Shown piece after piece: positions 35,070-54,490 of a DNA stretch of 64,000 nucleotides. Every line of letters begins with the position of its first letter. Positions within the stretch are counted from its first letter, which is position 1. Origin of the DNA: Linyphia triangularis (Eukaryota; Arthropoda; Arachnida; Araneae; Linyphiidae); the NCBI GenBank assembly GCA_963978545.1, contig OZ021732.1, forward strand, positions 31,526,123 through 31,590,122. The letters are read 5' to 3'. The notes beneath the pieces were generated by a model. That model saw only the letters and a program-made list of their open reading frames with translations, did no database searches and was not told the DNA's origin. A program made the translations under genes and the position numbers.

Positions 35070-36385
35070 TAAGTGCCGATTCCAACGTTTCACCAGCTAC
35101 CAAAACTCTGTAAGGACGAAAATTGTCCTTCTGATCACAATTCTGATATTAATGAAGGTGATAGTGATAATGATGAGATATTTTCAATTCCTCAACATTT
35201 CAATCAGGATTAATTAAATTACCTCACCAGAGATATCAACTTTTTAAAATGATGATTCTGAATTACAGGTTTCAAGATTAAACGAAAAAAAAAAAAGTAC
35301 TGGAACAAGGACCAAATTTAGTTTTTACCCTACAAGAGAAAAGGATCTACTAGTCATCTTCTCTCACGACGACAATCTTCCAGTTTGCCACGAAATTAGA
35401 GAACTCCTAGAAAAAAATGGGTCTTCTTGAATATTTTCCAGATGATTGGCGCCTATTTATGGACAGCTCAAAGCGACGTTTGAAATGTGTCTTTCCTTTT
35501 ACACAATACGAACAAATGGAGTTCAATACTAATTGCTGACTAAAAAAAAATGAATGAAAAATATAACACTACAGCGTTGGTATTAGAGAAGATAAAGTAT
35601 CATGAACATCAATGGGTGATTTGTGTGGACTTAAAAAAAAGTAAACTGTCCCCTTGGACAGAAAAGTGGCTACACAAAATATCCTTGCTTCTTGTGCTTC
35701 TGAGATAGCAGAGATAGAACACACCACTGCTGGGTTGAAAAAGAGTGGCCAAAATGGACATCGGGGAAAAGATTGTCTTAAGCGATCCCTTAGATGAACA
35801 AGACAAAATCATCTTTCCTTCACTACATATTAAGCTGAGCCTTATGAAGCAGTTTGTAAAGACTCTTGATAAGAACGAATAAGGCTTTGTATATATAGGG
35901 AGGGAGGGAGGGAGGGAGGGAGGGAGGGAGGGAGGGAGGGAGGGAGGGAGGGAGGGAGGGAGGGGAGGATATGTCTCAGTTGAGTACCAAAAAAATTAAA
36001 GCAAGAATATTTTAAGTCCCACAAATAAGACAAATCATTATAGATCCAGCCTTCGTAAATTCTATGAAAGAGGCTGAGCGAAAAGCTTAAACTTCATTTG
36101 TTGCAGTTGTCAGAAATTTTCTGGGTAAACGCAAAAAATAAATTACGTTAACTGGTAAACAGGATTCTTAACAGTTTCAAATCCCTTAGTTGTAACATGA
36201 GTATTAAGGTTGTTGATTTAAGGTTACATTCACTAAAACCTTTTTCCTGAAAATTTAGGAGACATCAGTGAGGAACAAGATGAAAGATTTGACCAGCATA
36301 TTAAAACTATGGAGGACCACTACCAAGTAAAATGCGATACGCACATGATGGCAGATTACTTCTGGAGCTCAAAAAGGTTATGAAC
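35070..36385 (+). pseudogene. Pseudogene of an unnamed multicopy arthropod protein
   Basis: Plus-strand fragments fall in the order of a family I recall as abundant unnamed proteins in insect and spider genomes. They are KLCKDENCPSDHNSDINE (about 35110), FYPTREKD (35320), YFPDDWRLFMDSSKRRLKC (35430), LEKIKYHEHQWVICVDLK (35590), LHIKLSLMKQFVKTL (35826), VPQIRQIIIDP (36015), and SEEQDERFDQHIKTMEDHY with MMADYFW (about 36265-36365). The segment LSPWTEKW occupies the place of a loop before a conserved cysteine pair. Stops and frameshifts are frequent, a (GGGA)n expansion interrupts it at 35898, and about 100 bp of unrelated A+T-rich sequence lies before the last block. I know no established function; high copy number suggests a mobile origin. 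Confidence 0.6.
35898..35968. repeat. (GGGA)n microsatellite
   Basis: About 17 copies of GGGA in a nearly perfect run inside the pseudogene at 35070-36385. The strand bias (purines only on plus) could allow unusual DNA structure. Confidence 0.95.
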
Positions 36386-36924
36386 AGATTATTTTTTTGA
36401 AGTAAATCGAAAGTAAATAATATAATAACAATAAAAACTAATCACTTATAAATCTTGACAAATCATCAAATTTTCAAAAAATGTTAGCTTTCATTCACAA
36501 TAGAAGTGTAATGGTAGTTTCAAATTCTCAATCTGAACATACAATCAAAGGGTTTTGCTAATTGTAAGAACCACACATGCTAGTGGTTATATTTCTCTTA
36601 AGAAAAATATATTAGGTTAATGAAAACTTTTTTAATACATATGGTAATCATAAAAGATTTCTTAAAAAATTCTCACACATTAATGAAGAGAATTAAAGTG
36701 ATGTAAAGATTCAACCCTGCATTATTTGTTTCCAATTAACGAACTATGGGGGAAAAAGTAAATTTACAACATGAAAATAATAGGAACTTTGGCAATTTTA
36801 GAAAACACAGTTAATCCCAGCCACAGGAAAGGTAAATCTATAAATATTTCTAGTTGGTGCCTATACTACAGTGATTAGCAGAGAAATCGTATCTGTAACA
36901 GAGCTCAAAATAAGAAATGGTGGT
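36386..36924. other. No gene seen
   Basis: A+T-rich sequence between the unnamed-family pseudogene and the TTAA element. Confidence 0.5.
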
Positions 36925-37650
36925 TTAAGGGGGTCCAGTACCGATATTTCTTCAAAAATCCCAATTTTTTTCTGATTTAAAAAAATAGTTCATACATTCC
37001 TGAAGAGAATGATGTTTTTATCTTATTCCTCCGGTGATTAGAACGCCACAAAATTACCTGTGATTTAAACATCACTAATGGGGGTAACACATTGAAGCGT
37101 CTGCTTGAAGTGCGTTTTTCGAGCACTAGTGTTTTTCACAGATGTTGCATATTCAAATCGATATATCTCCAGAACCATTAACAATTGGCTATTCAAATTT
37201 TTGTAGCATTTAATTCATATAGTTTTAAATATTTTGTCTTCGCAGAATTTTTTTTTTAATTCTGTTTTAAAATATAACATTTAGCATAAAAGATAACATA
37301 AAAAAAAAGCAAAAAATTTCATTATTTTAACTTTGAGAATTTTTTTAATTTTTTTTAATTCACCTATCAAAATACTGTGAAGACCAAATTTTGTTTACAT
37401 AATTATGTATTACAGAAAGCTTTCACTTTGAAAAAAAAATTATTTTTTCTTGACTTATATCAAAATACGCAAACATCAATTATTATGGATTTTTCTTGGT
37501 TTTTAAATTTTTTTTAAATAACTAAACACAATATTTAAAAAAACATTTTCTCAAAGATATATAAATAGTATCTCATACATAAAATAAATTTTTGACATAA
37601 AAATGTACATAAATAAAGTTTTTTTTATTTTCGGTACCGGACCCCCTTAA
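36925..37650. mobile_element. Non-autonomous element with TTAA target duplication
   Basis: The ends are TTAAGGGGGTCCAGTACCGA on the left and TTAAGGGGGTCCGGTACCGA on the right (reverse complement). That is one mismatch in 20 with TTAA at both borders. TTAA target sites are typical of piggyBac and Kolobok elements; the A/T-rich 726 bp interior has no transposase. I favour a Kolobok-like MITE from the G-rich terminus, but cannot exclude piggyBac. Confidence 0.75.
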
Positions 37651-43847
<6,197 letters not shown>

Positions 43848-43977
43848 CTTATATACAATTAAATATTTAATCTAAAACTTATTTAGTGCACATTGCGTAC
43901 AAAATGAAAATTCTCAAAGCAATACGTATACAATGAATGGATACTTTTATATTTACAATGAGTCAATGAGAAACGGG

Positions 43978-43981
<4 letters not shown>

Positions 43982-44039
<58 letters not shown>
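43982..44039. repeat. (AT)n microsatellite, about 58 bp
   Basis: A second AT run, 142 bp after the first, separated by ordinary sequence. Confidence 0.97.
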
Positions 44040-44043
<4 letters not shown>

Positions 44044-44749
44044 CTACTATCATTTTAAATTGTTAATTTAACATATTATTAACACACTAAACTCTTTCTA
44101 AAAAGATTATAGCTACAATTACAAAAGAATTAAGGACAACTTCAATTTCATTAAAGTTACATCTTGACAGGAACAACACAATTTTAATATTACACACAAA
44201 ACTTTTTCACGTGCAAGAGAATTGTTCAAAATTGTTTTCTGAAGAGACTCAAACTTTTTATTCAATAGTCTTGTTCATTTTAGGAATGGGAGTTTTTTTT
44301 TCAAGAACCCTCTTCATATTTCAAAGCTTCAAACTATTGTGCATTGTTAAAGTTTTAAAAAGTTTAACGCCCTCAGTGAAATGGTAAAACGCTGACAAAA
44401 CAAATATTTCTGCGAATTCTTTTGAGCAAGATAAGCTTGACATTATTTATTTGTGTTAGAATAAGTGTGGTGAAATAGCACAAATCTCATACGTAATATC
44501 TTATCATTCAACAAATGTAATGAAGACATTGTTGTATTTACACAAGTTACAAGTAACTGTTTTTCAATGCTAATACTACGCCCACAACTTTTAATTGAAA
44601 TTTAATGATTTTTAATACTTACTAAACCTTAAACATAGCCAGAAAAATTGTTAATGATTTAGTAACATGAATTTTGTTAAAATAGTCATATTTTCATTCA
44701 TTTAAAAAGAATAGCCAGTTTGATGATGATAATTGTATTGAAATAATAA
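44040..44749. other. No gene seen
   Basis: A+T-rich sequence between the AT and AC microsatellites, with no recognisable feature. Confidence 0.5.
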
Positions 44750-45674
<925 letters not shown>

Positions 45675-46225
45675 ATAATAAGAAAAGCTCAACAGAAAAT
45701 TAGGTTAAATTAATTTTAAGTTATCCCTTCAATTTGTTGTTAATTCAACACTATATTTAATGCTATTGGGGGAATTAGAGTGTTTCATATAATTTTTTAT
45801 GTCACTCTCAAAAAGCATACATAGTTCAATTAACCGGATCATAACACAAACCCATGATGTACATACGCATTATTTTGATTTTGTCAGACTTTGTAGAAAC
45901 AAGCAATTTTGAAAATGCTCGTATTAAATATATAAGACATTAAGTTAATTCATAACTATGGAATGAAAATAGAATAAATGAGCTGAAAATTTCAAACAGA
46001 ATATTCTCTGTAAATTTCAAGTTGGCGGAACATGAAATGCGTTTATACACAGTGAACCATCCTGTTAACTGAACTACGCATGCTTTGGGAGAGTGACGTC
46101 AAAAATTATATAAAACACTCTTATTCACCCAATATTGTTAAGTATAGTGTTTTGAATTAATATTATATTCAAAGGATAATGTAATATAAATTTAACCTTA
46201 TTTTGTTGTTAGCTTTTCTGAATGT
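45675..46225. repeat. Foldback (inverted) repeat
   Basis: The arms 45675-45840 and 46055-46225 are imperfect reverse complements. Shared blocks include AGAAAAGCTAACA/CAACA, AGGTTAAATTAAT-like sequence, AGAGTGTTT(C/T)ATATAATTTTT and AGCAT(A/G)C(A/G)TAGTTCA(A/G)TTAAC. The spacer is about 215 bp. This is the build of a foldback MITE. No target duplication or end is clear, so a chance-surviving inverted duplication is possible. Confidence 0.6.
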
Positions 46226-48307
46226 ATTTTGTTTTTATTCATGTAGGCAAACTAACAAGCAAACCATCAAATGTACATAGCTACATTTTATTTATAGTTT
46301 AGAAAGTTTTACAGAACCTTGTTTTTAATATAATCAAATATTATTCTCATAATATATTCGGATTCAATTCAGATTAATGGCTCTCTGAAGCATGCAATCT
46401 AGAACATATGCAGCTTGTATTAACTCTTTCCGCCCACATGGGCATTTAGAGATAGACTTTATTCTCGATTAGAAAATTAGTTTCACTTTTATATGGGTTT
46501 TTATATTTCTAGTGTACTTAAGGAATAATAAAATGGAAAAAAAAAGAAAAAAGTTTGAAATACTCTCAGATTACGAATAGCGTATTTGTGTTTTTGAGAA
46601 TGCACATTATTCATGTTTCAATTTGTGCTTTATAATAAGTACAACTACATTTTTGTTATACATAGTGTAAAATAGTTCTTATTGTTCGAAACTGATTTTT
46701 TTATTTAATAATTTTTGTTTTAATCGTATTTTACAGTTGGTCAATATATATCCCATCAATGATTAAGTTATTACAAAATGATATATATCATGTGTGAGTT
46801 TAAGAAAATACAAGGTTATTTTTAAAATATCTTGGATGATTGAAACAAATAGTTCTAGTTGTCTATGATAGCTATATAATTGAGATATATGTCCAAGTCG
46901 TTTGTACGATTGGAACATATTATCACATGAAATTTCGGGAAACAGTGAACAGCTTTAAAACTCATATAACACTTTTTTTTTATTATGTCAACATTTAATT
47001 AAATTCTTTTTCATAGTTAAATATTTTAGTCCTGTTGGATCGAAATGTAAAAGTCGGGATGCAATGTTAAATGAGTCATATAAGAAATTACTGTGTTGCA
47101 TCTTATGTATTTAAAATAAAATAAATTCAGAACTTAATGATAATATTTTGAGCTTTCTCTCTCATATAGTGGTCAAGTAATTGCTTAGCTTTTGTTCGGC
47201 GTTTATTTAGTTAAAAGGATGGCTAAATGTTGTGAAAATTTGAATAAGTTGCAAACTCTATTAAAGAAATATAAATATTTCTGGATTCGTTAACAGGTAT
47301 CTCTGGCCAATGTTATCTATTCAAGAATTTAATCCAACTATCAATAAATTAATAGAAAATAAATTTACATAAAATTCCATTCGACTGAATTATTTTATAC
47401 GGATTAAGTATGGGGTAACGATCAGAACAATGTTGCTTCGGCATACATAACAATTTGAAATATTATGTTGCTATCAGTCTAGTTTTGTATTGATTAACAA
47501 ACATATATTTTACATTTTTAATTGCCTGAATATACAACATAGTCTAATTATTTAAGGGCCATCTGTTTGTAACATTATAAACTACGATAAATTTTATTTG
47601 ACGGAATGTGTTAGTTACTTTACTACAAATTGTTTAACAGATTACCTATTATGATCATTCATGAATTTCGTTAGAAGATAGAATATCAAACTTCCATCTA
47701 AGATAATTACTCTCTTTCCTTCAAACACGTAAGAGTTTCTTCATTAATTCCTAAGCCTCAGCGGGAATGTTTTGAAATCTTCTTTCTATTTAGAAGAGAA
47801 GTATTCGTATCTTTCGCACGAAGTGGGTTCCTCTCAAACCTTAATTGAAAAATTAATTAAACCATTTATTAAGGTATGTATAACGTTTACGAGTCAGAAG
47901 ACTTTACGCTCATTTCATGCTTCATAATCTCATTGTTGATATCCGAATACTCTTCAAGAAATTAGTTTTCCATAAGTTCTTCTGTTCATTAATTTAACTA
48001 ATTGAATTCTACTAGCTGGATATCGAAGAAATAGTATTACATCTTAATCAGCGGTATTTGATTCATATATTGTAACAAAAGGAACAAATTACAAAATCCA
48101 TCGATAACTGAATTTTGATTAATGTACTCTTTCTCTTTTTATAAACAATATACCATATTTAGTATACAGAATTTATACAAACCAATTTGCTTTAAGTATT
48201 GTGAGTTTCATGCTCGGTTTTGGATCCATGCTTAAAGGTGATTGAAAGAAACATACTAGATACTTTTTTTTTAACTAACCAGGAACTACTTCTAGGTTCA
48301 CACTTCC

Positions 48308-48308
<1 letters not shown>
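46226..48308. other. No gene seen
   Basis: A+T-rich sequence. 47680-48010 is slightly less A+T-rich but shows no frame or motif. Confidence 0.5.
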
Positions 48309-48362
<54 letters not shown>

Positions 48363-48364
48363 AA
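48309..48364. repeat. (AAAT)n microsatellite
   Basis: Fourteen or so tandem AAAT units followed by a short A run. Confidence 0.95.
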
Positions 48365-51300
48365 ATATCCCCTTTTGAGATATCGAAGATCAAAGGTCAA
48401 ACTATTTGACCTTAAAATAAAAAATATGTTAAAAATAAGTGCAAATGTTACATAATAAGAAAGCCCAAATATGCAGTTTTTTTTACACTAAAAGCAATGT
48501 TCGATGATAATTAGGGACACAATTATGTGCAAATGTGTACATGTGTACAGCAAGAAATGCGAAATTTTTATCTTTTGGCCCATTTTTGAAGCACTCTATT
48601 TCAGAAACTAAACGATATTCAAACCTAATATTAACCGTTTTTTCATTTCACTATGAATCCAACAAGTGAGCAAAATTTTATTAAATTTTGAAGGGGTTGC
48701 CATTTTCGTTTCTATCTAATATTGAGAGGTCACGTACAACGTGTAACTTCCCTAATATATAATACTCTATAATTCGCACTCTGTGGTCACAAGGCTTTTA
48801 TAGAAACCTTCTTCCATTGTTTTTCTACTCGCCAAGGTATTCCAGTCGGCGAATCTTAAAATCTTCATCGACACAGTCTTCTCATCTTATTACGGGTTTG
48901 TCTCTAACTCTGATTCTCATTGGTTTATAATTGTCGATTCTGAATGTCACCAAGAAAGTATCTATTACGCAAATTTGGACAGAAAAATTCCATGCAATTA
49001 ATTTTGATATATTCAATTATGTCAGTCTCTCATTATTGTGTCTGTTGCAATATATGCCATTAATAATTAGCTCATTTAGATTTTCTTTCGCTTCCTTAAA
49101 TGTTTGGAAAGATAACACCCCATTTGTACAACTATTTCCTTAGGGACTAGATTTTGGACCATATCTTAGAACAATTAAATTACTTTAGAAAAAATAAAAA
49201 AATAAATGGACCCTATGTACGTCGTTGTCATGAGCCTCTACTTCCGAAATTTCTTACGTCACTTTAACAATACGGCTTTGTTTTAACTTGAGAATTCAAA
49301 ATTGTTTTTTATAGTGTATTACTAATGGTCAAAAGTATTAGTTGATTTGGATGGTGAGCCAATTATCCATCTACAAATTGAGCCATTCAAAAAGTCCTCA
49401 TTGCCATTTTTTTCCATGTATACTATTATTTATACTTCCAAATTCTATTTCCTATACTAATTACACCTTTCATGCAAATGAACTAAAGTTGTATTTTTTT
49501 GAGTGAATGAAATTAGGTTTTAATTAATGTATGCTGCAGCTTTCATCGTAATGTTAATTAAAAACATTTTTTATGCATGGCCGGTTTATTGCGTTTATCA
49601 GAGCAACATCTTCAAACAATTTTATTATTGCAAGTTAATGGTAAAACATGAGGTATTGTTTTTTTGTTTGTATGAAAACAGTTTTTGAAAACAAAATTTG
49701 TTAAGAAATGCACTTTTAATTTTTGATAACTAAATTACAAAAAAAAAAAAATGAAAGTCTTAGAAATAGTTTCTGGAATTGGAGTTAAAGTTCTTTTGCA
49801 ATTAAACATAAGTTTTGTTTTCTTAAAAAAGTAGTGCCTTACTTAGAAATACATTTTAAAATCTTTTCCTTAGCATCAAAAAGTTTTACACAAAATGAAG
49901 TTTAGAAAAAATAATTTACTCAATACATATATCAAAAGCAAACCTTAACTACTAAAAATGTGAATAAAGGCTTCAACATCAAACTTATAATTAAGAAAAA
50001 CGACCCAGAACTTTCACGTTTATACTTTTTTTAATTTCATATGAACTCATCCGCAATACTTGTAAGAAAAGACACATAATCAGACCAACATTCCCTTAGA
50101 TAAAAAATATAAAATGCGAAACTACAAAAAACAAGTCTAAACATTTAATTTAAAAGAAGGAAAACAAACTCTTCGTGAAAAGGGAGAGAAACTTTTCAAA
50201 ATAATTAAAAAATAAATCAAACTCATCAGGTGTTGAGACAGGAAAATAAGAACTAAAACATACATGGGGGAATGAACGCTTCAAACTTATGCACGAGAAG
50301 AACAATCTTGAAGAAAAAATACATATGATTACCTCTACTAAAGAAAAAAAATCAGAAAAAGAGCTACCGGAAAGGAAAATTTCTGTAATTGAGCGTTGTA
50401 CATGCACTAAGCGACACCCACACAAAAACGGTCAACATTCGTGGAATAGCTGCGTTCTTTAATCTAGAAGGGGAATTGTCTAGATAAAAGGAAAACACGA
50501 CCCTCTGGAATTTTTATCACATTTTTTCCTCTTTCTCCTAGTTTCAAGAACCACGTATTTTGCTGACTTATCTTGACTTTGAGAGTTTTAAAGGGGTAGT
50601 ACGTTTCTCGGGTTGCTCTGTAAGAGCCCTTTTTGTGTGCCCTTTTTTTATCTTTAGTGAGAAGAAAAGGGGTGAAATTGCAGCCTTTACTTAAACTTTT
50701 GTGTTTGAAGATGGAAGAAAAGGTATAGAGAAATGATCAATGGCTTTCATTCTCCTAGTTTTTATCTCCGAATTTTTATACACCTTTCAGCTTTTAAAGC
50801 TGTAACTTTGTTGTCAAGTCTAAAATGGTTAGAGTTTTCAACTTTTGATTAACTTAAGCTAAATTTTGGTTTTCTTAATTGACCTTGATTACTAAAATAT
50901 TGTACTGTTTTAAAAAAATTATTTTTAATAAGAATTTATACCAATGAGGCTATGTGAAATGTGTTAAAAAATTTACTTGAATAGATTGTAGTGTCCTACA
51001 GGTACACAACGTTTTAACAACCAGACACCAACTAATTATCTGTTTCTTGTGTAAACTACAGATATTATTAAATAATGACACAAAGTATATTTTACCTAAT
51101 CTGAAGTTGAAGAAATTAGCATTTTCAATACTAAAAGACTCAGATTCTGTTGTTACCATAAATAAAATGAAGGATATTTTTTATATTTTTTTTTTAGAAG
51201 GATCATCAGGTATGATAAATAGGATGGTCCAAATTTATTTTTCTACTAAAGACTACAGAACTATTTTTTACTTTTACCAACAGTATTCTTTTCTTGAAAT

Positions 51301-52002
51301 TTCATCTTTATACTCCTACAGAAAAATGTTGCTCAATGATTTTTAATTTTTACACTTTTTTCTTGTAATTTCACATAATTTTCAAGTTTCGTGCTGATAC
51401 GAACAAACGTCTTCAGTGTTTTTACTTTTTAAGATTTTAATGCATTAGGTTTAATTTTAAAACAGTTTTTTAGGACTTATCTGGCAACCCGCACATTACG
51501 GAAAAAAGACACACATGTTGTTGCTTCAACAGTAGCTAGTTATGCAAGGGGTGATTTTGAGAACTGTATTCTAATCAGGAAGTGATGAAGACTTTTTAGT
51601 CAATAAAAATTAGAGTTCTGGTCATAATGCCGAAACGATAAAAACTCTTTCTACTTTTAGAGCTAATGCTTAAGATCGTAACAAAATATCTATTCTAGAA
51701 GCATTTCGTTTGATTGTTCCAGTAGTTACAGTTCGGACACAATTCTAGATCACTTCCTCGCTCAATAATATCATTCAAAGACCAGGAAGAAAATAAGAAA
51801 GAATATGTTAAATTAAAAAAAAAGGTGTAAATTCAAACCTGACTGTCCTCTAGTCCTTCCTTTTGACGGCAAACTTTTGCAAGAATCTTTTGGATTACGA
51901 AAGGTTGATAGCTTGTCTCTATGTTTCGGAAGATGGTATTGCAAAACTTTTAGGTGTCCCAAAGTAAGTAGATGAGGGATAGCGATAGATATAAGCGTGA
52001 CA
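48365..52002. other. No gene recognised
   Basis: A+T-rich with a few less biased pockets (48560-48960, 50400-50760). The frames at 48931-49143, 50150-50425 and 51047-51346 carry no recognisable motifs. The last 200 bases extend a frame out of repeat D2. Confidence 0.5.
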
Positions 52003-52431
52003 AAGCTATGTTCATCACACTGGAAATTCAAGAAGGTAGATTCCAACAGAAAGATTACGACATCCCCCCCCCCCCTTTGTGCCAGTCCAGCCAGCTGCGA
52101 TCTGTAGACGCGGTGTCTGACCAACAAACGTAAAACTCACTCCACAGAAGAATACATCATACATCCAGTTGTCAGGGAAGCTAGGCTAGACATTGGCGAC
52201 ATTTTCAGACACTTTCTTCACAATTAAGGAAGGATTTAGGACACCAACAACGCTACTACAAAGATTAACCATTTAACCAACCAGAGAATACTAGGGCGTG
52301 CTTGCGACAGCCTTCTCTTCTTATAGGTAACCAATTGTAAGTACTGAACACTCCCACCCCAAACGACTAATAGGTAGGGTGGGCCGAAAATGGTAAAAAA
52401 AATATTTGTTTTCTCGAAATCGTTTTGTGAA

Positions 52432-53560
52432 TAGTGCGGAAAAGTTGCCTAATGGGTCAATTAGAACACACACACAATTTCGTCAATTTTGCTCAATATC
52501 TAGCCGCTCCCCTCTGGCACTGAAAATGTAAAAAGGGAAAAACAAATTTCACTTTTATGCCATTTTTTGAAAATTTTGTGATTTTTTTTTAAAAACCGGC
52601 TTTGGTATAGCATGGAATAGTTACCTAATGTATCAGTTGGAACACATACAAAATGTTGTCCATTTTGCTCAATATTTAGCCGCACCCCTTTTTCTTTGAA
52701 CAAAAATGTGCCTAAATGTCGCAAAATCGTAACAGATTCGACGTTAGGATAAATAAAAAAATGTTTAGCTAAAAATGTTAAAATAAATAAAAAAATGAAT
52801 AGCTTGAAAAAGTTACATAATGAGTCAGTTAAACGCACAAACAATTTCGTCAATTTTGTTCAATTTCTAGCCGCACCCCTCTGGCATTGAACACGTCCAA
52901 AAACACACAAAAATTCACTTTTAAGCCATTTTCTTTAAAATTTTTGGAAATAATTTTAAAAAATGGGCATTGATATAATATTTAAAAATAGCATAAAATA
53001 GTTGTCTAATGTTACACTTAGAACACACACAAAATTTGGACCGTTTTGCTCAATATTTAGCCGCGCCCCTCTTACTAAGAGCAAAAAAGCATCTAAATGT
53101 CACAAAATCGTAAGATTGGACGTTAGGGTGGACCAATTTTTCTTTCTTTCTTCTCCCCCCCCCCCCTTTTTTTTTTAAAATCGGTCTTTACGTAGTGAGG
53201 AAAAGTTGCCTAACGGGTCGGTTAAAACGCACACAAAATTTCGTAAATTTTGCTCAATATCTAGCCGCGTCCCTCTGGAGTCAAAAATGTCCATAACTTA
53301 CAAAAAATGCACTTTTAAGCCAATTTTGAGTGACTACTCAAATTTTTTTAAAAAAACAGCATTTTCATAACACGGAATGGTCACGTAATGGATCAGTTAG
53401 AATACACAAAAAGTTTCATTCCTTTTGATAGGAATCTAAGGGTGCCCCTTTGAGTAAAAGTTTAAAAATAAGGTTGAAAAGCAGCGTACTTTGAATGGTC
53501 ACTTAGAGACCACATATAAGTATCGCCAATGTTGCTCAATATCTAGCTACTCCTGGCATT
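52432..53560 (+). repeat. Subterminal tandem repeats of element A
   Basis: About seven units of roughly 185 bp, each holding a variant of GGAAAAGTTGCCTAATGGGT, ACACACA...ATTT, TTTTGCTCAATATCTAGCCG and C(G/C)CCCCTCTGG. Starts are near 52432, 52612, 52800, 52985, 53200, 53378 and 53488. Terminal-like sequence recurs at 52745 (TAGGATAAATAAA) and 53124 (TAGGGTGGACC), so pairs of units plus a terminus form a higher-order repeat of about 375 bp. The right end of the element has the same units, inverted, only about twice (54500-54770). Confidence 0.75.
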
Positions 53561-53691
53561 TCAAAAATTACAAAAATAAATAATATGTATTTTAAAAACC
53601 AGAAGTATATTCACTAGTATAATACTTATTTATATTTAGAAATCGAGAAATTCAAATAATATATAGTAAAAAAAGAGTAGACATAAAATGC

Positions 53692-54005
53692 TTATAAAGT
53701 GTAGTTTTCAGAATAGTACTGTCCCTTATTATCAAATGTTGGAAGTTCTCTTCTTGCTTGAATATTAACCCGTATATAACCGTCTTTTGCAGCATCACCA
53801 CAAACTGTCGTTAAAGCTTCAGATATGAGTTTAACACACCTTTCGACTGCTTGCTTGTGACATGGAAACTTCTCAAATGGTTTATAGGACCCTGTTCTTG
53901 CCACATATCTTCCAATTCTTTATCTTTTCTATATATTATAAGCGGTGGTTCTGTTATAGGGTACTTAGACCAGTCGATGAGATCAATGTAATCAACGGCA
54001 TTAAA
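53692..54005 (-). pseudogene. Transposase C-terminal remnant in element A, left half
   Basis: From 54005 downward the minus strand reads NAVDYIDLIDWSKYPITEPP, then shifts frame and reads EKFPCHKQAVERCVKLISEA and AAKDGYIRVNI to a stop near 53692. The QAVERCVK motif is the best-kept mark of this family and recurs in element B as QSVERFVK near 59920. One frameshift separates the two blocks. The orientation is opposite to the fragment on the right. Confidence 0.6.
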
Positions 54006-54059
54006 GTTGAGTTCGGTAGGTTATGAAAAAGCGTACCTAATGTATAATATACAACGTTA

Positions 54060-54490
54060 CCAAAAATCCAACCGAAGAGCTTCGTATATAATCGTAATGT
54101 TTGTGATTCTGGTTTATGCACCAATGTACTTCGAGATAAAAATAAAACCACGCTTTACAATGGGGTTAAACATGTCTGGAAGATGCTTTTTCTTTAAAGG
54201 AAGTTGCCTAACCATGTCAAGAAAATTACAGACAGAAATAATTTCAAACAATGCATGTTTTGAACTTCCGGAAAATATGGTAGTGGCAATGCTAACGGAT
54301 TCTCAATATCATATCCTGGCGTGAGGAGAATCTTGAACATCAGAAATAATAAATCTGAAGACATACGCTTTTTCAAACCTCCTGAACTCAAATTTAATGC
54401 CAATGATTACATTGATCTCATCGACTGGTCAAAATACACTATAACAGAACCACCGCTTACAATGTGTACAAAAGATGAAGAGTTGGAATG
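54060..54490 (+). pseudogene. Transposase central remnant in element A, right half
   Basis: The plus strand reads VYAPMYFEIKIKP (about 54115), corresponding to VYAPMWFTIKLNP in element B. Degraded sequence follows, and then PPELKFNANDYIDLIDWSKY near 54380-54440. The overlapping motif DYIDLIDWSKY also occurs in the minus-strand fragment at 53950-54005, proving that two copies of the same gene segment face apart. The right half then passes directly into subterminal repeats. Confidence 0.6.

Noticed and set aside
35842..36033. Minus-strand frame with repeated LPPS
   Set aside because: Produced by the GGGA microsatellite.
50150..50425. 91-codon minus-strand frame
   Set aside because: Phe- and Ser-rich composition expected from A+T-rich sequence, with no motif or conserved block.
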